64,000 nucleotides of DNA, taken from Pelovirga terrestris (GTDB lineage Bacteria > Desulfobacterota > Desulfuromonadia > Desulfuromonadales > Geopsychrobacteraceae). Where the stretch lies: the NCBI RefSeq assembly GCF_014773365.1, contig NZ_JACWUN010000004.1, positions 124,001-188,000 on the forward strand, in the 5' to 3' direction. The position numbers were made by a program, and so were the translations under genes. Shown here one piece after another: positions 26,431-35,030 of the stretch (position 1 is its first letter; the number at the start of each line of letters is the position of its first letter). Below the pieces are notes generated by a model. The model worked only from the letters and a program-made list of their open reading frames with translations. It did not search any database and was not told where the DNA came from.

Positions 26431-28386
26431 TCAGAAAAAGTACTTGATCTCAGCGGCCAGAAAGTCACGGTCGTTGATCAGATTGTAGCGCCCGGCGCCA
26501 AAAAAGTCGGTGTAGCTGATATCCGCAGACCACTTGTTCTGGTAGTTGGCACCGAGACCCAGGGTGATGGCTTTACGTCCCTCAACAAAGTTACCGCCAG
26601 GGCCGGGGGTGGTGCCGTTGACATCATGGGCCCAGGCGACTCGGGGCGACAGGGTGACGGCACCGATGGCGTTGTTGAAATCGAGCTTGGCCACCATGCG
26701 GTAGCCCCAGGAGGTGGCGTCGGCGAAGGCGGAGGAGGGTTCGGCGTCTTTCGGTTCTGGATTTGTTGCTGTCGGTCCGTGTGCTCCACCCGGCAGTGCT
26801 TGATCGGGGTTGCCGGAAACCGGGGTGCCGGGGCCATCGAAACGCAATGTGCTCTTGCTCGGCATGCCGTGGACATGGGTGAGGCCCACCTCACCCACCA
26901 GCGTGAACTGGCTGGCGCCGAGGGTTGGACCGAACAACTGGGTTGCGGTCATTTGGATTTGGCTGACGTCGAGGCGCTTGTAGCCATGGATAATGGTGTC
27001 TGTGCCGAACGTTCCAACTTGATTGTTGGCGTATGGTAGTCCAGGGTTGACCGCCTGAAGAGGTGAAAGAGCTGCCAATATCAACTCAATATCATCCATC
27101 TGGAGAGGGACGTCCTGGCGATAGGAATATTCACCCTGAAGGGCTGTACCGGTCGAATTTACTAGGGTGTTGAAACTAATACCGTACAGTTTGATGTCTT
27201 CCGGATACTCAATAAAGTAATTTGCTGTTTTGGCGTATTGGTGAATAGCAAGTGGAAGTGCTGAGCTAAAGGGCACACTATTTCCTACGAGCGTATCCAG
27301 CGTATTACCTGCGTCAACAATTCCTGCAGTGGTGCCGGTTTTAGCGCTGATTACCGGTAGCCGACTATGGTAGTTTATATAATAAAAACCAAACTCTGTA
27401 TCGTTCAATTCCGGTGCAAAAAGACGCATGGCAAGCCCATACTGACCATCGTCTTTTGGTTTGTTGTCACGCATACGGGGGACAGATAAAAAATCGGGTT
27501 CGAATGAGTTTAAGCCCACTGCACCCAGTAATGCTGGTGGAAGGGGTAAGGTTGTTCCAAGATCCGAAATATCCCCCCACCCCAACATAACTTTATTGCC
27601 CCCCTCACCGGCAAAATCATTAGTGCTCCAGTAGCTGCCGGTGGGATCGATCTTGGTTTCTTCCCACTGGTACTGATAGAAACCCTCGAAGCTGATATTT
27701 TGTGTGGGGCTGATGGAGCCGGAAATCATGCCGACGGGAACCAGGCCCTCACGCAGTTCAGCCCCGGCGACCCGCAGTTTACTGACGTCGACGGGGTTGA
27801 TGATGTTGATGCCGTTCTGAATGAAGGTGCTCTCCCCCCAACTTAACACCTGCTGACCGACGCGCAGCTGGGCCGGAGCGCTGGCGATATCGAAATCCCA
27901 GTTGAGGTAGGCGTCCAGCAGGGTGGCGTCCTTGCCGACCATATCCTTGGCGTCACTGCTCAATTCCGTGCGTTGGCGGCTGCCGTCGTTGTTTTCAAAG
28001 TCGTAAAAGGCGGTGCCGCGCACAAACAGGCCGAAATTACGCCAGTTCAGGGCCAGCTCACTGGTGATTTTGGCGGTATGGTTGATCAGGTCACCTTTGT
28101 CGTAGTTGAGGTTGCCGTCATCGAAGTTGACCGAATAGGCATTACCTTTGCCGGAGTTATACTGCCGATTAGCAACACCGATCAGGTCGGAATCGCGATC
28201 CTTCATGCGCCAGGCGGCGCCGTAGGAGAGGGTGGTGTCGAGGTTGCCGCTGACTTCATCGCCGAGGCTGAACTGGAAGGCGGCGGCGGGAGTGGCCATG
28301 CTGATCGGCAGCGCCAGCAGGGCGCAGACCAGTAGGACTTTGATGCGGTGAGCCAGAGGGGACTTGGACGCAGGTCGGCTGTTCAT
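26431..28386 (-). CDS. DUF1302-family outer-membrane-type protein
   Basis: 651 residues with a signal peptide (ALLALPISMATPAAA-F) and a following beta-rich sequence ending in KYFF, an aromatic C-terminus typical of outer-membrane barrels. Family motifs seen: NLDTTLSYGAAWRMKDRD, VGQQVLSWGESTFIQNGINI and VDVSKLRVAGAELREGLVP. DUF1302 proteins are large putative barrels found with DUF1329, YCF48 and RND genes. Likely the outer-membrane element of a hydrophobic-compound transport system. AAGGAGG lies seven bases before the ATG; it is the first gene of its operon. Confidence 0.88.
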   Translation of the reverse strand: MNSRPASKSPLAHRIKVLLVCALLALPISMATPAAAFQFSLGDEVSGNLDTTLSYGAAWRMKDRDSDLIGVANRQYNSGKGNAYSVNFDDGNLNYDKGDLINHTAKITSELALNWRNFGLFVRGTAFYDFENNDGSRQRTELSSDAKDMVGKDATLLDAYLNWDFDIASAPAQLRVGQQVLSWGESTFIQNGINIINPVDVSKLRVAGAELREGLVPVGMISGSISPTQNISFEGFYQYQWEETKIDPTGSYWSTNDFAGEGGNKVMLGWGDISDLGTTLPLPPALLGAVGLNSFEPDFLSVPRMRDNKPKDDGQYGLAMRLFAPELNDTEFGFYYINYHSRLPVISAKTGTTAGIVDAGNTLDTLVGNSVPFSSALPLAIHQYAKTANYFIEYPEDIKLYGISFNTLVNSTGTALQGEYSYRQDVPLQMDDIELILAALSPLQAVNPGLPYANNQVGTFGTDTIIHGYKRLDVSQIQMTATQLFGPTLGASQFTLVGEVGLTHVHGMPSKSTLRFDGPGTPVSGNPDQALPGGAHGPTATNPEPKDAEPSSAFADATSWGYRMVAKLDFNNAIGAVTLSPRVAWAHDVNGTTPGPGGNFVEGRKAITLGLGANYQNKWSADISYTDFFGAGRYNLINDRDFLAAEIKYFF

Positions 28387-28825
28387 TCGGTTCCTCCTTG
28401 AATCGATAGTGCGTGGCAGGGGCGCATGAAAAACCCTTGAGAAGTTCCCATCTCTGACCCCATCCAGCAGATGGTGTCAGGACGAGCACTTTGATCGGGC
28501 TCATATAAATAAAGCCGAATTTTAGCCTTGACGATCTAGCGGTGCAAGGATAAAAACCCGTTACATTCATGGATCAGATTTCTTTTTGCCGGGAGTAAGC
28601 AATCCTCTGGTGAATAAAGGAATAACGTCTGACGTGTGGTGATAAGGCTGGTTCCTCAGGTTGTACTTTCATTTTACGTTAAGGTCAATACAAAAAATAA
28701 CACCGTTCTGTTCTGCTTATGGGGCTTGTCGTTCCCGGAGGGCTTGTCGGTGGAGGATATTTCCCTTGGCGCTCAGATAACTAGCCTCTATAATGCCCTG
28801 TTGAAAGATATAAGCAGCTTGTTCT
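28387..28825. other. Non-coding region upstream of the DUF1302 operon
   Basis: No gene on either strand. On the minus strand an imperfect hairpin CTGAC/GTCAG with ACCATC/GGATGG lies about 100 bases before the DUF1302 gene. No confident promoter found. Confidence 0.5.
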
Positions 28826-29016
28826 ATCGAAATCGAAATCGAAATCGAAATCGAAATCGAAATCGAAATCGGGATCGGGATCGAAATCGATCTTCTCTTC
28901 GCTTTAAACCCTGTACACAGGCAACAAATTCGATGGCCGGACGACAGTGGACAGGGTACTCGTGATCGGGGGCTGTTTTTTTCGATCCCGATGTCGATTT
29001 CGATAGCGATTTCGAC
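28826..29016. repeat. Inverted pair of hexanucleotide-repeat tracts
   Basis: 28828-28887 is ten tandem hexamers: CGAAAT seven times, CGGGAT twice, CGAAAT once. At 28983-29016 five to six degenerate hexamers of the complementary type occur (CGATCC, CGATGT, CGATTT, CGATAG, CGATTT). Between them ACCCTGT and ACAGGGT form a further inverted pair. The whole can fold into one long stem. A reading frame through the first tract gives an Arg-Asn repeat with no other sign of coding. Similar CGAAAT/ATTTCG tracts occur between genes in related genomes, from general knowledge. Confidence 0.75.
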
Positions 29017-29131
29017 AAAAATTTGGACAAAGAATGTTCCCGGTGATAGGTTGCGCCTAGCGTTATCGGAGCCGGTTAGATAACGAAGAAAAATCTTTTT
29101 ACCCTGTCTTTATCGAAGGAGCTAGTTGTTC

Positions 29132-30421
29132 ATGCGCTATCAAAAATCTCAAGAACTTTTCGCCCAGGCCCAAAAAATCATTCCCGGTGGCGTCAACAGC
29201 CCGGTACGGGCATTTAAGTCGGTGGGCACCCAGCCGATTTTTATCGAGCGGGCAGCCGGCAGCAAAATCTATGACGTTGACGGCAACGAATACATCGACT
29301 ATGTCGGTTCCTGGGGCCCGATGATCCTGGGGCATTGCCATCCTAAGGTGGTCGAAGCGATTCAGCAGGCTGCAACCAAAGGAGCTTCCTTCGGCGCGCC
29401 GACAGCGCTGGAGACGGAACTGGCCGAGCTGGTCAATCAGGCCTACCCCAATATTGAAAAGGTCCGGATGGTTTCTTCCGGTACCGAAGCGACCATGAGC
29501 GCTATCCGTCTGGCGCGCGGTTTTACCGGGCGCGACAAGATTCTCAAGTTCGACGGCTGCTACCACGGCCATGCCGATTCCCTGCTGGTCAAGGCCGGTA
29601 GCGGTGCGGCGACCTTTGGCGTGCCGACTTCTCCGGGCGTTCCGGCAGATTTTGCCAAATACACCCTGACCGCTACCTATAACGATCTGGCTGAAGTCCA
29701 GCAGATGGTGGCGGCCAATAAGGAGGAGATCGCTTGCATTATTCTCGAGCCGATTGCCGGCAATATGGGATGTGTTCCTCCCCGTCCCGGCTTCCTTGAA
29801 GGGCTGCGCAAGCTCTGTGATGCTGAAGGCATTCTGCTGATCATGGACGAAGTCATGACCGGTTTCCGCGTCGCTTTTGGTGGTGCGCAGGAGCGTTACG
29901 GTGTGCGCGGTGATCTGGTCTGTCTTGGCAAGATCATCGGTGGCGGTCTGCCGGTCGGCGCGTTCGGCGGTCGGCGTGACATTATGGATGTTCTTTCGCC
30001 GCTGGGTGGGGTATACCAGGCTGGCACCTTGTCGGGGAACCCGCTGGCCATGAGTGCCGGCATCGCCACCCTCAAGCTGTTACAGGCAGAGGGTTTTTAT
30101 CAGCAGATTGAAGAAAAGAGTGCTTATCTTGAAAAGGGATTACAGCAGGTGTGCGCCACTCAGCCGGTAGCAACCCGCTGGCAACGGGTCGGTGGCATGT
30201 TCTGTACCTATTTTACCGACCGGGAGGTTTTCTCCTTTGCCGATGCAGCCACCAGCGACACTGAAGCCTTCGGTCGTTTTTTCCGCAGCATGCTGGATGA
30301 GGGAATCAACCTGGCCCCCTCGCAGTTCGAGGCGGGCTTCATGAGCGTCGCTCATTCGCGTGAAGATCTGGATAAAACCATCGCCGCGGCCGATAAGTCC
30401 TTTGCTTCCCTGAAGGGCTGA
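29132..30421 (+). CDS. hemL: Glutamate-1-semialdehyde 2,1-aminomutase
   Basis: 429 residues from the ATG at 29132 with AAGGAG ten bases before it. [20 protein letters not shown] at the start, [60 protein letters not shown] and the PLP-lysine segment [16 protein letters not shown] are all family hallmarks. It makes 5-aminolevulinate, the precursor of heme and other tetrapyrroles, by the C5 pathway. The demand for heme from the multiheme cytochromes downstream is evident. Separate promoter likely. Confidence 0.97.
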   Translation: MRYQKSQELFAQAQKIIPGGVNSPVRAFKSVGTQPIFIERAAGSKIYDVDGNEYIDYVGSWGPMILGHCHPKVVEAIQQAATKGASFGAPTALETELAELVNQAYPNIEKVRMVSSGTEATMSAIRLARGFTGRDKILKFDGCYHGHADSLLVKAGSGAATFGVPTSPGVPADFAKYTLTATYNDLAEVQQMVAANKEEIACIILEPIAGNMGCVPPRPGFLEGLRKLCDAEGILLIMDEVMTGFRVAFGGAQERYGVRGDLVCLGKIIGGGLPVGAFGGRRDIMDVLSPLGGVYQAGTLSGNPLAMSAGIATLKLLQAEGFYQQIEEKSAYLEKGLQQVCATQPVATRWQRVGGMFCTYFTDREVFSFADAATSDTEAFGRFFRSMLDEGINLAPSQFEAGFMSVAHSREDLDKTIAAADKSFASLKG

Positions 30422-30520
30422 GCCGACCTGAGCGAGGGCAGAAAAGCGGTTGACTTGAAAGGGGCACTGTGCTAGTTAAGGGTCGCTTTAGAGGCCACTT
30501 TGCGGCTGGAAAAACCTGAC

Positions 30521-30781
30521 ATGAACGAACAGGAACGCGAACAGAAGCGCCGGTTGTACCGCAGTCTCGGGTTTTTGTCGTCCATCGGGATTTCGATGGT
30601 AGCGGCGACGCTGCTGGGGTTGGCGATTGGTTACTATCTTGATCAATGGCTCGATACGCGCCCGATTTTTACCATTATCATGCTGATGTTCGGTATCGCA
30701 GCCGGTTTCCGTAACGTGTATGTCCTGACCTCATGGGAACTGCGCCGGCAACAGAAAGATCAGGACGAGAATCCCCAATGA
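30521..30781 (+). CDS. atpZ: AtpZ/AtpI-type Fo assembly protein
   Basis: 86 residues from the ATG at 30521 (a TTG at 30500 is the in-frame alternative). A charged N-terminus (NEQEREQKRRLYRSLGFLSS) is followed by two membrane helices with GLAIGYYLDQWLDTRPIFTI, the typical AtpZ hairpin. Linked to magnesium or calcium supply and rotor assembly for F-type ATP synthase. Its stop overlaps the start of the next gene (ATGA at 30778). Confidence 0.85.
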   Translation: MNEQEREQKRRLYRSLGFLSSIGISMVAATLLGLAIGYYLDQWLDTRPIFTIIMLMFGIAAGFRNVYVLTSWELRRQQKDQDENPQ

Positions 30782-31149
30782 CTGATCAGGATGCCGGTCT
30801 GGCGAAAGCCCTGGCACGGCGTAACTGGGTGATCCTGGCGCTGATGGTTGTTGTCAGTCTGTGGTGGCGTTCCGCTCCGATAACCCTTGGCGTTCTTGGT
30901 GGCGGGCTGGTTATCGCCCTCAATTATCACTGGATGGGACGCTCACTGACTAAGCTGCTGGCTGACCCACAACGGGCGCCACGGCGTAAAATCTTCACCG
31001 GGATCAACTATCTGTTGCGTCTGGTGGTGATGGGTCTGGTGATTTACCTGCTACTGGTTCAGGTCAAGGTTCATCCAATTGGCCTGGCTGTCGGTTTATC
31101 GCTGTACGTTGTCAACCTGATGTACAGCACGATCAGGCGCATTTATTAG
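30778..31149 (+). CDS. atpI: ATP synthase subunit I
   Basis: 123 residues from the ATG at 30778, overlapping the atpZ stop. Four membrane helices are visible; the end VVNLMYSTIRRIY is typical of ATP synthase I chains, and LGGGLVIALNYHWMGRSL also fits. AtpI-family proteins assist c-ring assembly. A longer frame from 30733 would read through atpZ and lacks a ribosome site. Confidence 0.85.
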   Translation: MTDQDAGLAKALARRNWVILALMVVVSLWWRSAPITLGVLGGGLVIALNYHWMGRSLTKLLADPQRAPRRKIFTGINYLLRLVVMGLVIYLLLVQVKVHPIGLAVGLSLYVVNLMYSTIRRIY

Positions 31150-31195
31150 TCAGTAATTAGCTGTAATATATGTAACAAAACAGGAGAGAGAGCTT

Positions 31196-31870
31196 ATGGT
31201 TCATCCTTTTATGTTTCTCGAATGGTTCGCCGATCTGATCAGTCTGCATGTCGGCCCGCACGTTCTCTATACCTGGCTGGCAATGGCCATTTTATTGTCC
31301 GGAGCCTGGTTGGCAAGCCGTGCCATCAGTCTGGTGCCGGGCAAAATGCAGAACTTTATGGAAGCGGTGATGACCGGCTTTGACAGCCTGATCGAAAATG
31401 TCATGGGCAAGGACGGCAAGCCGTATTTTCCGTTGATCGCCACCATCGGCATGTTTGTCCTGGTGGGGAACCTGCTCGGTCTGGTGCCTTCCTGCTTTCC
31501 GCCCACCGCCAGCCTCAATACCAATGCTGCCCTGGCGCTGACGGTCTTTTTCATGACCCACTATATCGGTATCAAAAAGCACGGCTTTCATTACATTCAA
31601 CACTTCATGGGGCCGATCATCTGGCTGGCACCACTGATGATTATCATCGAGATCCTCAGCCACCTGGTTCGTCCCATCTCCCTGTCGTTACGTCTGTTTG
31701 GCAACATGTATGGCAAGGAAATCGTGCTGATGATCTTTTTTGCCCTGGTGCCGCTGTTCCTGCCGATCCCGATTATGTTCCTCGGGGTGCTGATCAGTAT
31801 GATTCAGGCGTTTGTTTTTGTCCTTCTGTCGATGATTTATATTGCCGGTTCCCTTGAGGAAGCCCACTAA
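31196..31870 (+). CDS. atpB: ATP synthase Fo subunit a
   Basis: 224 residues, all membrane helices. The essential Arg is in [20 protein letters not shown], the most conserved stretch of subunit a; the end [20 protein letters not shown] is also typical. It forms the stator half-channels for ions next to the c-ring. AGGAGAGAG precedes the ATG. F1 genes and the b subunit are not in the window, so atp genes are split into two loci, as is usual in this group. Confidence 0.96.
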   Translation: MVHPFMFLEWFADLISLHVGPHVLYTWLAMAILLSGAWLASRAISLVPGKMQNFMEAVMTGFDSLIENVMGKDGKPYFPLIATIGMFVLVGNLLGLVPSCFPPTASLNTNAALALTVFFMTHYIGIKKHGFHYIQHFMGPIIWLAPLMIIIEILSHLVRPISLSLRLFGNMYGKEIVLMIFFALVPLFLPIPIMFLGVLISMIQAFVFVLLSMIYIAGSLEEAH

Positions 31871-31967
31871 ATAAAATTTATCCGTGCGTTCACAGGGGTG
31901 AAAGCACAAGTCCTATACATTTAGGAACAATCAGACATTCATAACCGCACAACAAAGGAGTAGTACC

Positions 31968-32246
31968 ATGGATTTTTTCACCTGGAGCATCATCGCAGCA
32001 GCATTTGGCATGGGTATCGGTTCTATCGGTACCGGTATTGGTATGGGTATCGCGATCAGCAAGGCTTGTGAAGGCGTTGCCCGCAATCCCGGCGCATCCG
32101 GTAAAATTCTGACCAACATGATGGTCGGTCTGGCCCTGATCGAGTCCCTCGCAATTTACGTTTTCGTTATCTGTATTATTGCTCTGTATGCCAACCCCTT
32201 TACCGACACCGTGGTTGAACTGATCCGTGCCGGCATGGGTGCATAA
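31968..32246 (+). CDS. atpE: ATP synthase Fo subunit c
   Basis: 92 residues, two helices joined by the polar loop ARNPGASGK. The ion-binding Glu lies in GLALIESLAIY in helix 2. The Gln that marks sodium-dependent c subunits in helix 1 is replaced by Met (GTGIGMGIAISK), so protons are the likely ion, although Ser after the Glu is kept. AAGGAG precedes the ATG. It is followed by a strong terminator, ending the Fo operon. Confidence 0.95.
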   Translation: MDFFTWSIIAAAFGMGIGSIGTGIGMGIAISKACEGVARNPGASGKILTNMMVGLALIESLAIYVFVICIIALYANPFTDTVVELIRAGMGA

Positions 32247-32272
32247 AAAGCGAAACTATCCACTACTGGATC

Positions 32273-32310
32273 AAAAAAGGCGTGCCCTTCAGGGGGAGCG
32301 CCTTTTTTTT
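32273..32310 (+). terminator. Rho-independent terminator after atpE
   Basis: AAAAAAGGCG (32273-32282) pairs with CGCCTTTTTT (32299-32308), with CCC/GGG inside, then more T. Typical strong terminator 27 bases after the atpE stop. Confidence 0.9.
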
Positions 32311-32595
32311 GTATATTGTATACAAGTCGGCTCGACATGATTCAGAAATTTCCCTAATACTTTCAATGTGCTTGTAGGTTTGCTGCTGGACTTGGTGGGT
32401 TTTTTGTTGTCTTTTTTATGGGTTCAGGATAGCCTCTGCACCGTATGTTAAAAATATACATCCCAGATGTGTATTGCTAAGGATAAAAATGCCACCGGGG
32501 GTCGCAAAAGGATAGTTCCTTTTCCCCTGTTTTTCCTTAGATTCATTATTGATGTCTTGACTTTGGTTTGGGTAATTTTTTCAAGGAGGTTACCG
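32311..32595. other. Intergenic leader upstream of cbcL
   Basis: No gene. It has a 10-base palindrome TTGTATACAA at 32316-32325, T-rich stretches and a strong AAGGAGG site at 32584-32590 for cbcL. The long leader leaves room for a regulator site, but none could be named. The reading frame that starts at 32467 merely extends cbcL upstream and is not needed. Confidence 0.5.
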
Positions 32596-34458
32596 ATGCG
32601 TAAACTTGTATTTTTTCCAGTATTGCTGCTGATCACGTTGTGTAGTTCTCACGTGCTGGCGGAAATCCATGAAACTCACCTGGTGGCTTCACCTGAAAGC
32701 TGTCTGATGTGTCATGAGGATGTTGTTACTGCTGAAGGTTTTGCAGGATCCGTCCATGGCCCCAATGGTTGTGTCGCTTGCCACGTTGATCTGGTTGATG
32801 TTGAAAGGCACATGAGCGGAGATTTGATGCCACAACCGCCCATGTGCGTGCGCTGTCATAAGGTCGAGACAGCGGAGCACTATGCCAGTGTCCATATGCT
32901 GTCAGGAATCGATTGCTCAAGCTGCCATTGGGATATTCACACCCACCAACCGTGGGCGGGTGACAAAAATATCGCTTCGGCCAAGTGTGCTGAATGTCAC
33001 TTTGATACCAATGAGGTATGGCAGGAATCGAGCCACGGTCAGGCAGTCATGGCCGGAAACATGGACTCAGCCGCTTGTCTCGATTGTCACAACCTGCATG
33101 CGATCAACGAAGTTGGGCAGCCGGGGGATCCGGGCCACTGGGAGTTTCACACCGAAGCCTGCATGAAGTGCCACGCAGATCGCCAGATGATGAAGCGCAA
33201 CAACGTCATGACCGTTGCGGTAAGCTCCTATTTAAGCAGTTATCACGGCAAGAATTATCGTCTTGGTTATCCTGATGAGGTCGCCGGTTGTGCCGACTGC
33301 CATACCTCTCATGCCATCTTTCCCAGTAATGATCCGCGTTCCACCCTGTATCCTGAGAATCTGATTGGTACCTGCGGCGCATGCCACTCCAACTCATCAG
33401 CGCAGTTCGTTAAATTTTATTCTCACGGCGATATGACGGATCGCGAAAGCTATCCGATTTTGTGGTGGACTTTTGTCAGCATGACCACCCTGCTGGTATC
33501 CACTTTTGCGGTGTTCTGGGTGCACTCTTTGTTCTGGTTGTTCCGTGGATTTGTTGATAACCGCCAGAAACATCGTGCCATGATAGCGGGTCACCATCAT
33601 GTGATCCCGGATGCCCATAAGATTTATCGGCGATTCACCAAAACCCATATTTTCTTGCATTTGTTGGTTATTATCAGTTTTCTGCTGTTGTCCATGACGG
33701 GGATCCCCCTGAAGTTTGCCGACCAGGAATGGGCCAAGGTGTTGATGGGCCTGCTGGGTGGTGCGCCGATGGCCGCTGACTTACATCGTCTCGGTGCGGT
33801 GATTACCTTTGTCTACTTTGGTGCCGCTCTCTTTATGAGTGCCAAGTTCCTGTTCTACAAACTGGAATATCCGGCTGAATTTTTCCAGCGTCTGTTCGGC
33901 CCCGAATCCCTGTGCCCCAACCTGCGGGATATTCGTGACGTCACGGCGATGGTGCGCTGGTTTCTTTTTCTGGGTCCCAAGCCGACCTTTGAGCGCTGGA
34001 CCTACTGGGAGAAATTCGATTTTATTGCGGTTTTCTGGGGGATGTTTGCCATCGGTGGTTCCGGTTTGATGCTCTGGTTCCCGGAGTTCTTTGCCGCCTT
34101 CCTGCCCGGTTGGTCGCTCAATGTGGCCACTATCATCCATTCAGATGAGGCGTTGCTGGCAACGGGCTTCATCTTTACCGTCCACTTCTTCAACACTCAT
34201 GGACGTCCGGAGAAGTTCCCCATGGACTTCGTTATCTTTAACGGCGAGTTGAGTAAAGAAGAGTTCATCGAGGAACGTGCTGACCAGTGGAAGCGTTATG
34301 AAGAAGCAGGTATTCTCGATCAGTACATTAAAGAAAAACCTAGTGGTATCACTTATGATTTCATCATTAAAACCTTTGGTTTTCTCGCCTTGTTTATTGG
34401 TCTTGGGTTGCTGGTATTGATGATCTATGCCTTCCTCCTGGGTGGCCATACACATTAA
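32596..34458 (+). CDS. cbcL: CbcL-like nonaheme cytochrome c / diheme cytochrome b quinol oxidoreductase
   Basis: 620 residues from the ATG at 32596, seven bases past AAGGAGG, giving a signal peptide (MRKLVFFPVLLLITLCSSHV). Nine CxxCH motifs follow in the periplasmic half: CLMCH, CVACH, CVRCH, CSSCH, CAECH, CLDCH, CMKCH, CADCH, CGACH. From about residue 295 come membrane helices with paired histidines (HKIYRRFTKTHIFLHLLVII, DLHRLGAVITF) of the HydC/FdnI cytochrome b kind. This nine-c-heme plus b-domain layout is that of Geobacter CbcL, an inner-membrane quinol oxidase needed for low-potential metal and electrode reduction. Here an ImcH-like gene follows 570 bases on. Confidence 0.88.
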   Translation: MRKLVFFPVLLLITLCSSHVLAEIHETHLVASPESCLMCHEDVVTAEGFAGSVHGPNGCVACHVDLVDVERHMSGDLMPQPPMCVRCHKVETAEHYASVHMLSGIDCSSCHWDIHTHQPWAGDKNIASAKCAECHFDTNEVWQESSHGQAVMAGNMDSAACLDCHNLHAINEVGQPGDPGHWEFHTEACMKCHADRQMMKRNNVMTVAVSSYLSSYHGKNYRLGYPDEVAGCADCHTSHAIFPSNDPRSTLYPENLIGTCGACHSNSSAQFVKFYSHGDMTDRESYPILWWTFVSMTTLLVSTFAVFWVHSLFWLFRGFVDNRQKHRAMIAGHHHVIPDAHKIYRRFTKTHIFLHLLVIISFLLLSMTGIPLKFADQEWAKVLMGLLGGAPMAADLHRLGAVITFVYFGAALFMSAKFLFYKLEYPAEFFQRLFGPESLCPNLRDIRDVTAMVRWFLFLGPKPTFERWTYWEKFDFIAVFWGMFAIGGSGLMLWFPEFFAAFLPGWSLNVATIIHSDEALLATGFIFTVHFFNTHGRPEKFPMDFVIFNGELSKEEFIEERADQWKRYEEAGILDQYIKEKPSGITYDFIIKTFGFLALFIGLGLLVLMIYAFLLGGHTH

Positions 34459-34481
34459 ATGGCGGGTGTTTTTGGCTGAAT

Positions 34482-34511
34482 ATTCGGGGCTGCCGGCTGG
34501 TGGCCCCGAAT
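34482..34511 (+). terminator. Hairpin downstream of cbcL
   Basis: ATTCGGGGC (34482-34490) pairs perfectly with GCCCCGAAT (34503-34511), followed by TGTTTG, a weak T run. Probably a partial terminator or a 3'-end stabiliser between cbcL and the small gene at 34533. Confidence 0.5.
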
Positions 34512-34532
34512 TGTTTGTAGAGATCATTAACA

Positions 34533-34766
34533 ATGAACAATATGCAGAAAGACTTAATTCTGTCGATTTTCTCTCTCGGTGTTTACATCGTTGGCGGTTT
34601 GACGACCTTTGCCGGCGTCGGGATTGTGATTCTGATGAAGGGGAAGGATCTCTGGGGCTGGGGTGATGCCTACGGCATCGGCTACCTGATGATCTGTGTC
34701 GGTTTGGTAATGACAATCCTGGGGGTGTTGGTGATGCGGGTTGTGAGAAACCGTTTCAAGATCTAG
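34533..34766 (+). CDS. Small two-helix membrane protein
   Basis: 77 residues with two membrane helices (about 8-33 and 49-70) joined by a short loop KGKDLWGWGDAYGIGYLMI. No family recognised. The ribosome site is weak; a second Met at codon 4 could also serve. Its place between two cytochrome genes suggests an accessory of a membrane electron-transfer complex, but nothing in the sequence shows a cofactor. Confidence 0.6.
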   Translation: MNNMQKDLILSIFSLGVYIVGGLTTFAGVGIVILMKGKDLWGWGDAYGIGYLMICVGLVMTILGVLVMRVVRNRFKI

Positions 34767-35030
34767 CATGTGTTAGGCGCCTTGATACCCTGGTCGATAA
34801 AATTAGAAACATTTATTCCTGTGGGCTCATTTCTAAATTTTTCCAGCAGGTTGCAGGTTGTTTCTTATGAATCAGGCCCGTCGTGGGCATTGACAAATAA
34901 CACGCAAAGTGCTAGTGAATCGGCACTTTTTTGATCATATCCTGGTAGAAGAGCAAATTCACTATCTCAACGTGCCGTTCGAGCAGCAAAAGTGTTCGAC
35001 CAATAATGTCCCAACCGCAGGAGGAAAAGG
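34767..35030. other. Intergenic region upstream of the ImcH-like gene
   Basis: No gene seen. A terminator-like hairpin AAAGTGC/GCACTTT with T run lies at 34906-34932 and a GCCC/GGGC hairpin before it (near 34878-34890). Promoter for the next gene is probably between 34932 and 35020. Strong AGGAGG site right before the start at 35031. Confidence 0.5.
34906..34932 (+). terminator. Terminator or attenuator upstream of the ImcH-like gene
   Basis: AAAGTGC (34906-34912), ten-base loop, GCACTTT (34923-34929) and more T. Either ends the cbcL transcript or attenuates the next gene. Confidence 0.6.

Noticed and set aside
28636-28965. An Arg-Asn repeat protein read through the hexamer tract
   Set aside because: The reading frame is a by-product of the CGAAAT repeat, with no ribosome site and no resemblance outside the repeat.
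28826-29016. CRISPR array
   Set aside because: The unit is only six bases without spacers, and no cas gene is nearby.
31968-32246. Sodium-specific c subunit
   Set aside because: The helix-1 Gln of Na-binding c subunits is Met here; only Glu-Ser in helix 2 is kept, which is not sufficient.
32467-32595. N-terminal extension of the CbcL-like gene
   Set aside because: The strong AAGGAGG and the signal peptide support the start at 32596; the upstream frame has neither.
34861-34932. A second GEMM riboswitch suggested by ACGCAAAG near 34902
   Set aside because: The GNRA hairpin, GGCAAA strand and CCTAA receptor are missing; only the hairpin terminator is convincing.
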